From Roseovarius gaetbuli (lineage in GTDB: Bacteria > Pseudomonadota > Alphaproteobacteria > Rhodobacterales > Rhodobacteraceae): a DNA stretch of 64,000 bases. The DNA is taken from assembly GCF_900172365.1 (NCBI RefSeq), contig NZ_FWFJ01000014.1, positions 18,960 through 82,959 of the forward strand. The letters run 5' to 3'. Under the pieces are notes generated by a model, which saw only the letters and a list, made by a program, of their open reading frames with translations, was not told where the DNA came from and did no database searches. Of this stretch, positions 18,717 to 27,499 are shown piece after piece (the stretch's first letter is position 1; every line of letters begins with the position of its first letter). The translations under genes were made by a program, and so were the position numbers.

Positions 18717-19678
18717 GGGGTTGCCTCAAGGGCGTCGCGCAGTGCCGCCGCGCCCCCCTGTTCGGGATGCCAGCCAAGGCCGACCTTGGCGCGGGCGTTC
18801 GAATATCGGACCGGCATTATGCGCGCGCGCAACGTGGCGGGGCGCAAAAGACCCGGAAGGCGCGGGCCAAGCGGCGCAAGGGCGCGCGCCGATGCATGCA
18901 AAACCCGCCAGCTCAGCGGGATCACACCGCGCGGCCAACCGCCCCGGCGCAACGCCGTGACAAACTCTGCGCGACTCGGACAGGCATCGCCCAAGATATT
19001 GTAAACACCCCCTGCGCCACTGCCTCGTGCGGCCAGACCAAAGGCCCGCGCGCAGTCAGAGAGGGCAACAACCGGCACCTCGCCGCGCGTCTCAAGCAGG
19101 ATCAGGACCGGACCGATGCCAAGGCCTAAATGCGCGTTCATCACCCGCCCCGGGCCGATGATTGCGCCGGGGCGCAGGATGGTCAGGTCAAGACCGGCCT
19201 CTTGGGCAATCCGTTCCTGCGCAAGCTTGGCGCGGGCATAGCTGTCGCGCTCCAGCGGAGCGGCTTCAAGCGGGGTATCCTCGTCGATCAGCGCGCCCTC
19301 AAGACCCGCATCGGCGCTATAGACCGCGATCGAACTTGCAAGCACAAGGCGCGGTGGTTTTGGCGCGGCGGCCATGGCAAGGGTCAAACGGCGGGTCGCC
19401 TCTAGCGTGTCACGCTCCTGCACATTCCAATCCCCCGACAAGGCGCTTGCCAGATGGATCACCACGTCAATGCCCAGCAAAACCTTGGCCAATTGCGCAG
19501 GGGTCGCTGCCGCAAGATCAAGGACCACCGTTTCGGCGCCATCCCTGCGCGCGCCGGGCTGTGAGGCCCGGACAAGCGCCCGCACCGCATGGCCCCGACC
19601 AAGCATGTCGGCAACCACCGCACGCCCCAGGAACCCACCGACACCGGTCACAAGAACGGTTTGCGGCGTCACGCCCAT
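18713..19678 (-). CDS. NAD-dependent epimerase/dehydratase (extended SDR)
   Basis: 321 residues. It opens with the TGVGGFLG nucleotide-binding motif (residue ~10). IHLASALSG marks the usual fourth strand, SSIAVYSA precedes the active site, and YARAK gives the catalytic Tyr and Lys. The fold is that of sugar-nucleotide epimerases and dehydratases, but the related hydroxysteroid-dehydrogenase-like branch cannot be excluded. It overlaps the preceding MocA oxidoreductase gene by 10 bases and the next GT4 gene by 4 bases, so it belongs to the same glycan operon. Confidence 0.88.
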   Translation of the reverse strand: MGVTPQTVLVTGVGGFLGRAVVADMLGRGHAVRALVRASQPGARRDGAETVVLDLAAATPAQLAKVLLGIDVVIHLASALSGDWNVQERDTLEATRRLTLAMAAAPKPPRLVLASSIAVYSADAGLEGALIDEDTPLEAAPLERDSYARAKLAQERIAQEAGLDLTILRPGAIIGPGRVMNAHLGLGIGPVLILLETRGEVPVVALSDCARAFGLAARGSGAGGVYNILGDACPSRAEFVTALRRGGWPRGVIPLSWRVLHASARALAPLGPRLPGLLRPATLRARIMPVRYSNARAKVGLGWHPEQGGAAALRDALEATP

Positions 19679-20787
19679 GGCAAAAGCTCCATGCGCTCAC
19701 AGCCGCTCTGCATGACCTGCGGCCCGGTGGTACGGCCCGCATTCTGGATCGCCAAAGTGACTTCGGTCAGGTGCAGCGCCATGTCATTGGACAACCGACA
19801 GGCGCGCCCCTCGGCAAGAGCGGCGAGCATCTCGACCGGGCCAAGCGCGAAATTCATCGAGGCCGCGCCCCAGCGTCCCGGCTTGGGGTGCGTGGCCCCG
19901 CGCGCGCGAATGCGACGACCGAAAGGATGCTCCAAAAGGCGCCGACGGATCGTCAGACGGCGAAAGAACCGCACCGGCGCGGCATTGTCCCAGGCGCGCG
20001 CCACCTGCAAGACGCCCTTGTCGCCGATCACCCTGATCCGGTGATCATGCGGCGCGGCAATCGAACAGGTCAGCCGCGCCACCGGGCCATCGGCAAAAAA
20101 CAGTGTCGCCACCGAGAAATCCGGCGTCGCACCCGCGCCCGGCTTGTCGGGGATCACGCTGGCCGAGGCCGCAACCACGGTCTCGACCCGGCCAAACATC
20201 GCGATCAGCCAACTGAGGTAATAGCCCGCATGTTCCAGCGTACAGCCAACGCGAAACTCGTCCTCATAGGGCCATGGCGCGCCGCTTTCGCTCTGCCATT
20301 TGCCATAGGGCGCCTGCGGGATGAAGCCGTCGTCAAGCTCTGCGTAAACAAGGCGCGGCGTGCCCGCCACGTCGCGGCGCACGGCGGCGGCCAGAACCTG
20401 CGCCGCCTCGCCAAGCACCGAACAGGGCGCCGAGGCCAACATCAAACCGCGCGTCGCCGCCAGATCAAAAAGCTCCTGCGCCTGCGCCACTTCCATCGCC
20501 AACGGCTTTTCGGAATAGACATGATGCCCGGCCTCAAGACAGGCGCGGTTGACCTCGTAATGCGCGCCCGGATTGGTCAGGTTCAACACCACACCATCCG
20601 TCCCGAGGGTCACCAGCAGGCCTGCAAGGTCAGCCGCCGGCGCCACGCCCCAATGGGCACAAAACGCCGCAAGTCGGGCGTGATCACGGTCATAGGCGGC
20701 GCAAGCCGTCACCTCGGGGTGGCTGGCGAGTGAACGCATGTAAAGATCGGCCACGAATCCGCAGCCTATGATCGCAACCCGGCTCAT
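19669..20787 (-). CDS. Gfo/Idh/MocA family oxidoreductase
   Basis: 372 residues from the ATG at 20787. The frame continues upstream for another 324 codons, but that part is antisense to the WecG-like gene and does not look like protein. The motifs are AIIGCGFVADLYM at the N-terminus and VYSEKPLAME near 92 (Lys-Pro of the active site); the C-terminal part is the alpha/beta dehydrogenase domain. It is the first gene of the minus-strand glycan operon that continues through epimerase, GT4, GT2 and the MocA/epimerase fusion. Likely role: oxidation or reduction of a sugar in precursor synthesis, substrate unknown. Confidence 0.88.
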   Translation of the reverse strand: MSRVAIIGCGFVADLYMRSLASHPEVTACAAYDRDHARLAAFCAHWGVAPAADLAGLLVTLGTDGVVLNLTNPGAHYEVNRACLEAGHHVYSEKPLAMEVAQAQELFDLAATRGLMLASAPCSVLGEAAQVLAAAVRRDVAGTPRLVYAELDDGFIPQAPYGKWQSESGAPWPYEDEFRVGCTLEHAGYYLSWLIAMFGRVETVVAASASVIPDKPGAGATPDFSVATLFFADGPVARLTCSIAAPHDHRIRVIGDKGVLQVARAWDNAAPVRFFRRLTIRRRLLEHPFGRRIRARGATHPKPGRWGAASMNFALGPVEMLAALAEGRACRLSNDMALHLTEVTLAIQNAGRTTGPQVMQSGCERMELLPWA

Positions 20788-21039
20788 GCCGCTTGCCTCA
20801 TATTGGCATTCTTTACCAAGATCATCGCCCAGTTCCCCTGCATTACCCCCCGCTAAGCACATGAAAATGGCGATAATTCGACCATTTTTCCAAATTCCGG
20901 GATATTTGCCGCCCCGTGATGCCGACCGGCCACGCCGAAGCGGCAAAATCGCAAAAAGACCCCGGTTTCGCCCTATGGTCAGCCATGTTTCAAGGCTGAT
21001 ATACCTGATTTGCGCAGATCGCGTATCGGGGCCATCATC
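20788..21039. promoter_or_regulatory. Divergent intergenic region between MocA operon and WecG-like gene
   Basis: 252 bases separating outward-facing genes, so it must carry promoters for both. AT-rich patches lie at about 20865-20915. I cannot assign paired promoter boxes with confidence, and I see no long inverted repeat. Confidence 0.4.
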
Positions 21040-21795
21040 GTGGAATTTCAGATCAAAGAACAGAGTATCCGGATCGCCCCGCGCGACCGCGCCGCGCTTG
21101 AGCGCGAGGTCGCGGCGCGCTTGCGCGAGGGGCGCGGCTTTGCTCTGGCGACGCTCAATCTTGATCACCTGGTGAAATTGCCGCGCGATCCGGCGTTTCT
21201 GGCGGCCTACGGCCAGCACGACATGATCGTGGCCGATGGCAACCCGATTGTCTGGCTGTCGCGGCTTGCGGGGCGGCCTGTTGGCCTGGTTCCCGGCTCT
21301 GACATGGTGATGCCGCTGGTGCGGATCGCGGCAGAGTGCGGCGTGCCTCTGGCCCTGCTGGGCAGTACGGCCCCGGTGTTGGCCGAGGCCGCAGACGCCC
21401 TGCAAGCGCAGGTGCCGGGGCTTAAGGTCGCTGCGCAGATTGCCCCGCCGATGGGGTTTGATCCAACCGGCCCCGAGGCCGATGACATGATTGCCCAGCT
21501 TGAGCAATCCGGCGCGCTGCTCTGCCTTGTGGCGCTTGGCGCGCCGAAACAGGAAATCTTTGCCGCCCGCGCCTATGCGCGGCTTCCCAATGTGGGCTTT
21601 GCCGCCTTTGGCGCCGGGCTTGATTTCATCGCCGGTCAGCAGGTGCGCGCGCCTCAATGGGTGCGCGCGATGGCGCTGGAATGGCTCTGGCGGATGCTGG
21701 GCCAGCCGCGCCGAATGGTGCCGCGTTATGCCCGCTGCGCAGCCATCCTTCCGGGTCACGCGCTGCGCGCGTGGCGCATGCGACGCCTAGGGTAA
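21040..21795 (+). CDS. WecG/TagA/CpsF family glycosyltransferase
   Basis: About 251 residues. Family hallmarks are present: FALATLNLDHLVKL near the N-terminus, VADGNPIVWLSR near 60 (conserved Asp-Gly), LLGST near 100, and LVALGAPKQE near 165. These GT26 enzymes transfer N-acetylmannosaminuronic acid or a related sugar to lipid-linked GlcNAc in enterobacterial common antigen, teichoic acid or exopolysaccharide synthesis. I prefer the GTG at 21040, which begins the conserved part; a TTG at 21010 is possible. It is a single gene on this strand between two minus-strand operons, and its 3' end overlaps the SDR gene by 9 bases. Confidence 0.88.
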   Translation: MEFQIKEQSIRIAPRDRAALEREVAARLREGRGFALATLNLDHLVKLPRDPAFLAAYGQHDMIVADGNPIVWLSRLAGRPVGLVPGSDMVMPLVRIAAECGVPLALLGSTAPVLAEAADALQAQVPGLKVAAQIAPPMGFDPTGPEADDMIAQLEQSGALLCLVALGAPKQEIFAARAYARLPNVGFAAFGAGLDFIAGQQVRAPQWVRAMALEWLWRMLGQPRRMVPRYARCAAILPGHALRAWRMRRLG

Positions 21796-22554
21796 GATCA
21801 CGCGCGGGCTCTGCCGCCGCATCAGCACCGCATCCTTTATCCGCCCCTTTAGACCGCGCGGCGGCAGGATTTCACGATCCTGTTCAAACACGCTTCCGGT
21901 GAGGGCCGGGTCGTGCCAGAGCGCAAGCGCCGCCCCCCATCGGGCCGATTGGGCGGGGTCAAGCCCATGCGCCACCCCCATCTTGGTCGCCAGCATGCCG
22001 GGCATCCAGTCGTTGATCACGATATCGGGGAAACGGTCGGCAAGATCGGCAATCATCGCCCGGCTCAGGATGCGCGCCGCGCCTTTGGATACCGCATAGC
22101 CCGACGAGGCCGACAGCGGCGCGAGATCGGCAAAGGTCGAGACATTCATGATTCGCCCGAAACCGACCTCAACCATCCCTTCAAGCGCGGCGTGGCTGCA
22201 ATTGACCATGCCACCAAGATTGATCGCGACCGTATCCATAAAGCTCTCTGGCGTTTCATCCAGAAAATCGCGGCGCGGATAGACGGCGGCATTGTTGATC
22301 AACAGGGTGATCGGCACCTCTTCGCTGACCTCGCGCAGGCCTTCGCGCACCGCGCCCGCATCGGCGACATCGACCTGAAGCACCTCGACCGCGCCCTCGG
22401 GCGCCATCGCGGCGGTTTCCTCAATCCCTTCACGGCGACGGCCAAGCGCCACCACGCGCATTCCGCGCGCCACCAGTTCAAGCGCAAGCGCCCGGCCAAG
22501 CCCGCCGCCCGCGCCGGTCACCACGGCAATCCCAGATTTCATCCTGTCGTTCAT
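21787..22554 (-). CDS. Short-chain dehydrogenase/reductase
   Basis: 255 residues from the ATG at 22554, which overlaps the stop of the GMC oxidoreductase gene (ATGA). Classical SDR motifs are visible: TGAGGGLGRAL (cofactor binding), INNAAVY, and SSGYAVSKG with the catalytic Tyr-x3-Lys. Position as the last gene after a GMC oxidoreductase suggests sequential oxidation and reduction of one alcohol/carbonyl in the glycan or its lipid part, that is, a possible epimerisation. The substrate is unknown. Confidence 0.9.
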   Translation of the reverse strand: MNDRMKSGIAVVTGAGGGLGRALALELVARGMRVVALGRRREGIEETAAMAPEGAVEVLQVDVADAGAVREGLREVSEEVPITLLINNAAVYPRRDFLDETPESFMDTVAINLGGMVNCSHAALEGMVEVGFGRIMNVSTFADLAPLSASSGYAVSKGAARILSRAMIADLADRFPDIVINDWMPGMLATKMGVAHGLDPAQSARWGAALALWHDPALTGSVFEQDREILPPRGLKGRIKDAVLMRRQSPRVILP

Positions 22555-24134
22555 TCCGGCGTATCCTTCGAGAGGTCCCGGCCAATCGCCTCGGCCACGC
22601 GGAGCGCGTTGGCGGCAATGGTCAGGCTGGGGTTCACCCCCATCGACGAGGGCATGAAAGAGGCATCCGCCACATAGAGATTGTCCAGCCCATGCGCGCG
22701 ACAATCGGCATTGAGAACGCTGGTTTTCGGATCGGTCCCAAAGCGCAGCGTGCCACAGGGATGGCCAAAATTCAACTCGGGCTGATGGGTCAGGAACACC
22801 CGCCGGTGCCCGCGCAGCGCCTTGAAAATAGCACGGCGAAAGGCGCGGCGACGGGTCAGCAATTCGTCATGCAGGTGATAGGTGAAATCAAGCGCATCCG
22901 GCGCGCTCTCGTCCCATGTGACGCGGTTTTCGGGATACCCAAGATCCTCCATCAAGCCGACAAACACCTTGGCCCGCCCCATAAGGCGCGCGGCAATTGC
23001 CGCCGGAATGCGGGTCAGATGACGCAGGGCGCGGATATGGCGCAGCGCAGAGCGATCGAACATGCCGTTGAGGAAATGCACGATCTCGCCGTACCCAGCC
23101 TCAATCCCCATCGCCTGCACCGTGCCAAAACGCTGCCCATCCCGGTGGTAGAGATCGCGCAGCGAAATCGCCTTGCCGGGGCCGCCTGCCTGCGCGGTGC
23201 GCGGTGGCCAGAGGGCGAACATCTCGTTGAGGTGAAACATCAGGTTGCGCCCGACAAGCCCGCTTTGATTGGCGCAGCCCTCAGGCCACTGCGCGGATTT
23301 TGACGCCAATAGCAAACGCGGCGAGCCGAACGCCCCGGCCGCCAGAACAAAGCGGCGCGCGCGCAGATCAAACGCCTCGCCATCGCGCAGCACCTCGATA
23401 TGGCTTATCCGGCCCGTATCGCCACAGAGCCGCCGTACCGTACACTTATCAAGCACCGTCGCGCGCCCCGTCGCAAGCGCCGGTTCCACCCCGGCAGAGC
23501 GGCCATCCATCTTGCAGCGGCGCGGGCATTTCAACCCCAGACAATCATGGCAGCCCTCGACATAACGGATCGCGGAATGGAGCCGGTAGGGATGAAGCCC
23601 GCCACGCCTGAGGCTTGCCATCAGGGCGCTGTCTGTGGGGTCAAGCGGCGGCGGCTTGGCCAGATCGGCGGGCGGCTCTTGCGACAAAGGATCGGCCTCG
23701 CCACAGACATGCAACAGCGCTTGGGCGCGCGCGTACCAGGGGCGCATTGCGTCAAACCCCACCGGCCAGCCGCCGGTGGGATGGGGCCGATCCTCGGTGG
23801 CCTCAAGATCGTGACGTTCCGGGCGCTCAAGCGTGGCGGCATAAAACACCGACGAGCCACCGACGCCTGCGCCAATCGGGCCAAAGAATTCCGACGCGCG
23901 CCCGTTGATCGTGGCGCGCATCGGCCCCGGCCAATAACCGCGCAGCTGTCGCGCCACCGGATCGGCCATGTCGGGGTTAAGGCCCTGACGCTCGGCGCGA
24001 TGCCCGCTTGGGCCTTTTTCAACGAAGAGCACCGACAGACCCATTTCCGCCAGCCGACGCCCGACAATGCCGCCGCCCATGCCGGCGCCGATCACGATCA
24101 CATCCCAAAGGGTCTCGCGAATATCGGCGCTCAT
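22551..24134 (-). CDS. GMC family FAD-dependent oxidoreductase
   Basis: 527 residues. The FAD-binding motif DVIVIGAGMGGGI lies at the N-terminus, a second GMC signature (FGPIGAGVGGSS) near 85, and the C-terminal GMC block includes NFGHPCGT near 470 and VADASFMPSSMG near 495. A cysteine-rich stretch near 195-210 (GCHDCLGLKCPRRC) is typical of the subgroup that oxidises sugars or long-chain alcohols together with partner proteins. No signal peptide is seen, so it acts inside the cell. Both ends overlap neighbours by ATGA, which places it in the ligase-GT4-acyltransferase-GMC-SDR operon. Confidence 0.9.
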   Translation of the reverse strand: MSADIRETLWDVIVIGAGMGGGIVGRRLAEMGLSVLFVEKGPSGHRAERQGLNPDMADPVARQLRGYWPGPMRATINGRASEFFGPIGAGVGGSSVFYAATLERPERHDLEATEDRPHPTGGWPVGFDAMRPWYARAQALLHVCGEADPLSQEPPADLAKPPPLDPTDSALMASLRRGGLHPYRLHSAIRYVEGCHDCLGLKCPRRCKMDGRSAGVEPALATGRATVLDKCTVRRLCGDTGRISHIEVLRDGEAFDLRARRFVLAAGAFGSPRLLLASKSAQWPEGCANQSGLVGRNLMFHLNEMFALWPPRTAQAGGPGKAISLRDLYHRDGQRFGTVQAMGIEAGYGEIVHFLNGMFDRSALRHIRALRHLTRIPAAIAARLMGRAKVFVGLMEDLGYPENRVTWDESAPDALDFTYHLHDELLTRRRAFRRAIFKALRGHRRVFLTHQPELNFGHPCGTLRFGTDPKTSVLNADCRAHGLDNLYVADASFMPSSMGVNPSLTIAANALRVAEAIGRDLSKDTPE

Positions 24135-26149
24135 TTCGCCACCGCAGGCAGGGCAAAGACCGGCGCGAACAGATCGCTGAGCGCGATGGCGGCGCGATTG
24201 GTCAGGTGGTTATTGTCGAAATACCACGCCGCGCCGCCCTGCATCACCGAACAGTCGCGCGCATCGCACAGGCGCGGCCAGCCGTCGATCAGCATGATCC
24301 GCCCGGCGCGGGCAAGCGCGAACAGCGGCGCTTCGGCGCGCGCAGCGCGGGCCTTGGCGGCAAAGCGCGGCACCGCAAAGCGGCTTTGATCGTCGCGCGC
24401 CATGCGCCCATGGGCCAGATCGCGGGCAACCTCGCGTGATGCATACTCGGGCACCTCGGGCATCTGGCGCAGTACAAAGACCGGCCCGAATTGCGCTCGC
24501 AGCTCTGCTACTGTGCGGGTCAGGGCGGCGTTGAATAGCGTGTGTTGCGGCCCGACCGGCAGATTGCTTTCGGGGGCGGGCGCAAGGGCGATGCGATTGT
24601 GCGCGTCAATACCGCTGCCCTGTCCCTCGGCGTAATAGCTCCAGCGGCCGACAAGCAGCAGGGTTTTGAGGCTTTTGATCTGCGACAGGCCCGCGCGGAT
24701 CGTTTCAGTGGCGCGGGTGCAATCGGCATCCTGCGCAGGGGTGGCCGCGCTCTCGGTCTTGGTCACGTCAAAAAGCGGCGGACAGCCGGCATGCCAAATG
24801 ACCAAGGCGGGGCGATTGGCGTCAAAAGCCGCGCGCTCGATCCCCTCTTTCATCGCCCTAAGATGGCTATCGCCCCAGATCAGAACTTCGGGCGGGCCAT
24901 CCGGGCCGATGGGACAGGTTTCAACCCCGGCCAGCGGCCCGCTCTCGGGGGTCACACAGCGCGACCAATCCTGATTGAAATCGGCCGAGGCCTCGATATG
25001 GGTGCGCACATCAGGCGCGAACCGACCGGCCATGCCGTCGCCCTTCCAGACCAGAGCGCCAAGCGCCAGCAAGGCAACGGAGGCAAGGACCGTGCCGCCC
25101 ACCAAGGGCAGGGTCGCGGGGCCGCGCATGCGCCGCACGGGCCGCTCGACATAGCGCCAGGACAACACCGAAAGGCCAAAGGCAAGCGCCAGCCAAAACG
25201 CCGCCTCGACCGCGCCGGAGTAACCGCCCCGCCAGTATTGCGAGAGGGTCAGAACCGGCCAGTGCCAGAGGTAAAGCGAATAGGAAATCACCCCGATGAA
25301 CACCGGAGCGGGATGCGACAGCGCGCGATTGACCGGGTTCACGTCGCGCCCGTTGGCGAGGATCAGAACCGTGCCGATCACCGGCGCAAGCGCCTGAAGC
25401 CCCGGAAACCCCGGCCCTGGCGTGATCATCACGATCCCTGCCAGAACAAGGCCAAGCCCGGCCCATGACAGGGCCGGATGCACCACCCATCGCAGGTTTT
25501 TCTGATGCCCGGCAATGGCCAAAAGCACCCCGGCCAAAAGCTCCCATGCGCGGAACGGGAACAGGTAAAAGGCCGCTGTCGGCGATGTGTCGGTCAGGCG
25601 CACACAGGCCAGAAGCGAGAGGATCGCCGCGCCGACCATGATCGCGGGCAAGGCGCGCCGCCAGCGAACCAGAAGCAAGAGGGCAAATGGCAGGACGATA
25701 TAGAACTGTTCCTCGACGGCGAGCGACCAGGTGTGCAACAGCACCTTATCCTCGGCGCCGATGTCGAAGTACCCCGCCTCGCGGTAGAAATGCACGTTCG
25801 AGAGATAGACCGTCGCCGCGATCAAAGCCTTGCCAAAGGCGCGGAATTCGAACGGCAAAAGCACGAACCACGCCACGAGGAACGACACCGCCGCCATGGC
25901 GAAATAGGCAGGCGCCAGCCGCCTGATCCGGCGCAGGTAGAACGCGCCAACGCGGATGCGCCCGGTCTCGATCAACTCGGACCAGAGGATGCCGCCGATC
26001 AGGAACCCCGAGAGCACGAAGAAGACATCGACGCCGACAAAGCCGCCCGACAGCCCCGGCAAACCAAAGTGATAGAGCACCACCGCCAAGACCGCGATCG
26101 AGCGCAGCCCGTCGATCTCGGGGCGATAGCCAGAGGGGCGCGCGCTCAT
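24131..26149 (-). CDS. OafA/YrhL-type O-acyltransferase with C-terminal SGNH domain
   Basis: 672 residues from the ATG at 26149 (ATGA overlap with the preceding GT4 stop). Residues 1-350 are the multi-spanning acyltransferase-3 domain with the signature EIDGLRSIAVLAVVLYH. After a linker comes a periplasmic SGNH hydrolase-like domain with IWGDSHLRAM and, near the end, DNNHLTNRA holding the catalytic Asp/His. Such proteins move acetyl or other acyl groups across the inner membrane and place them on O-antigen, exopolysaccharide or peptidoglycan. Context predicts acylation of the glycan made by this locus. Confidence 0.93.
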   Translation of the reverse strand: MSARPSGYRPEIDGLRSIAVLAVVLYHFGLPGLSGGFVGVDVFFVLSGFLIGGILWSELIETGRIRVGAFYLRRIRRLAPAYFAMAAVSFLVAWFVLLPFEFRAFGKALIAATVYLSNVHFYREAGYFDIGAEDKVLLHTWSLAVEEQFYIVLPFALLLLVRWRRALPAIMVGAAILSLLACVRLTDTSPTAAFYLFPFRAWELLAGVLLAIAGHQKNLRWVVHPALSWAGLGLVLAGIVMITPGPGFPGLQALAPVIGTVLILANGRDVNPVNRALSHPAPVFIGVISYSLYLWHWPVLTLSQYWRGGYSGAVEAAFWLALAFGLSVLSWRYVERPVRRMRGPATLPLVGGTVLASVALLALGALVWKGDGMAGRFAPDVRTHIEASADFNQDWSRCVTPESGPLAGVETCPIGPDGPPEVLIWGDSHLRAMKEGIERAAFDANRPALVIWHAGCPPLFDVTKTESAATPAQDADCTRATETIRAGLSQIKSLKTLLLVGRWSYYAEGQGSGIDAHNRIALAPAPESNLPVGPQHTLFNAALTRTVAELRAQFGPVFVLRQMPEVPEYASREVARDLAHGRMARDDQSRFAVPRFAAKARAARAEAPLFALARAGRIMLIDGWPRLCDARDCSVMQGGAAWYFDNNHLTNRAAIALSDLFAPVFALPAVAK

Positions 26150-27489
26150 GTTGTTGCCTCGGGATTGGCCCATGGCGCACAGGTGGCGGGCGTCGCGGGC
26201 GCGTCAAAGAACGCAGGCATCGGCGCGCCCGAAAGCACGGCCTGATAGACCGAAAGCACCTGTTCGGCTTTGCGGCCCCAGGTGAAATTCTGCGCCACCC
26301 AATCGCGTGCCGTCTGGCCGGTTTGCGCCAGGGCTGCGCGATCCTCGGCAAGAAACTCCAAGGCGCGGCGAAACCCGGAAATGATGCTTTCGCGCGACCC
26401 GATGGGCACTTTGTAGCCGCGCCCGGCCTGCACCAATTCGCCGGGACCGGCGTAATCGACGATCAAGGGCGGCACGCCAAGCGCCATCGCCTCTAGCACC
26501 ACACCGCCGCCGAATTCGCGGATCGAAGGAAAGGCGAACAGGTGACAACCGGCAAGCACGTTCTGCACCTCTTGATGGGGCAACCAGCCGTGAAAGGTCA
26601 CCGCGTCACTGACGCCAAGCGCCTCGGCCTGCGTGCGCAGATCGGCCATCATCGGCCCGTCGCCCACCAGATCAAGCAATAACCTGCCCGCGCGCAGCAT
26701 CGGCACGGCGGCCTCGATCAGCATGTCGGGGCCTTTGTAGGGCACCAACCGCCCGACGAACCCGGCGCGCATTGGCCCGTCCCCCGGCGCGCCGGCGCGC
26801 GAAAACCGCGCCGGATCAATCGCGTTTTCCGGCAGGTAGATGCATTTGCCGCGCAGCGCCTCTGGCATCTCGCCAAGCGTGTGGCGCGACCCGGCAAGGA
26901 TGGCGCTTGCGTGACGCAAGGTGGCGCGCCGCCCCGGCAGGGCCTTATAGGCGCTGCGCAGATAGCTAAGCCATTCGCGTTCGCGGCGGCGCTCGCGGTC
27001 AAAGCCCTCGGGCCATGGCACGCCACCATTCAAGGGACCAAGCACAAAGGGCACACCCGCGCGCGCGCATTTGGCGGCAATCGGGCTTGAGAGGGTCGGG
27101 CTTAGCGGGGTGATGCGATGCACGATGTCATACTTACCGGCGCGGACATCCGCGCCAAAGGTCTTCCAGACGAGATGTTCAAACCACGGATAAGACAGCG
27201 CGTTGATCAGTTGCAGCGTGGTCCAGCCCTTGCCCTCGCCCATCCGAAGCTTTTGCCCAAGCGCCCAGAGCGGGCGGGCAAGCGCCTCGGAGTCGATGGC
27301 GGTGAAATCACGGCCCTCGCAAAGCCCCGCGCGCAGGAATGCCTCGCGGTTGCGCACCTGCGTGACGATATGCACATCCGCCACCTCGCGCAGCGCGCTT
27401 GCCAGCGACCAGCCGACAAGCGGCACGCTGACCCATTCGGGATTGGCGGCCTCGGCGATTGCAAGAACGCGTGGTCTCTGCACTGTCAT
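26146..27489 (-). CDS. GT4 family glycosyltransferase
   Basis: 447 residues with a GT-B fold. The C-terminal donor domain shows FVGRLVPYKGPDMLIEA near 250, LVGDGPMMADL near 280 and the E-x7-E region SIREFGGGVVLEAMALG near 325. The N-terminal part has HRITPLSPTLSSP near 123 and GPLNGGVPWPEG near 150, a pattern seen in exopolysaccharide and capsule glycosyltransferases. It sits 10 bases after the Wzy/ligase-like gene and overlaps the acyltransferase start, so it is part of one operon. Sugar specificity is not deducible. Confidence 0.92.
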   Translation of the reverse strand: MTVQRPRVLAIAEAANPEWVSVPLVGWSLASALREVADVHIVTQVRNREAFLRAGLCEGRDFTAIDSEALARPLWALGQKLRMGEGKGWTTLQLINALSYPWFEHLVWKTFGADVRAGKYDIVHRITPLSPTLSSPIAAKCARAGVPFVLGPLNGGVPWPEGFDRERRREREWLSYLRSAYKALPGRRATLRHASAILAGSRHTLGEMPEALRGKCIYLPENAIDPARFSRAGAPGDGPMRAGFVGRLVPYKGPDMLIEAAVPMLRAGRLLLDLVGDGPMMADLRTQAEALGVSDAVTFHGWLPHQEVQNVLAGCHLFAFPSIREFGGGVVLEAMALGVPPLIVDYAGPGELVQAGRGYKVPIGSRESIISGFRRALEFLAEDRAALAQTGQTARDWVAQNFTWGRKAEQVLSVYQAVLSGAPMPAFFDAPATPATCAPWANPEATT

Positions 27490-27499
27490 CGCGCGCCCC

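Noticed and set aside
20788..21759. 324-codon upstream extension of the MocA oxidoreductase gene
   Set aside because: It is antisense to the WecG-like gene and not protein-like; the conserved N-terminus starts at 20787.
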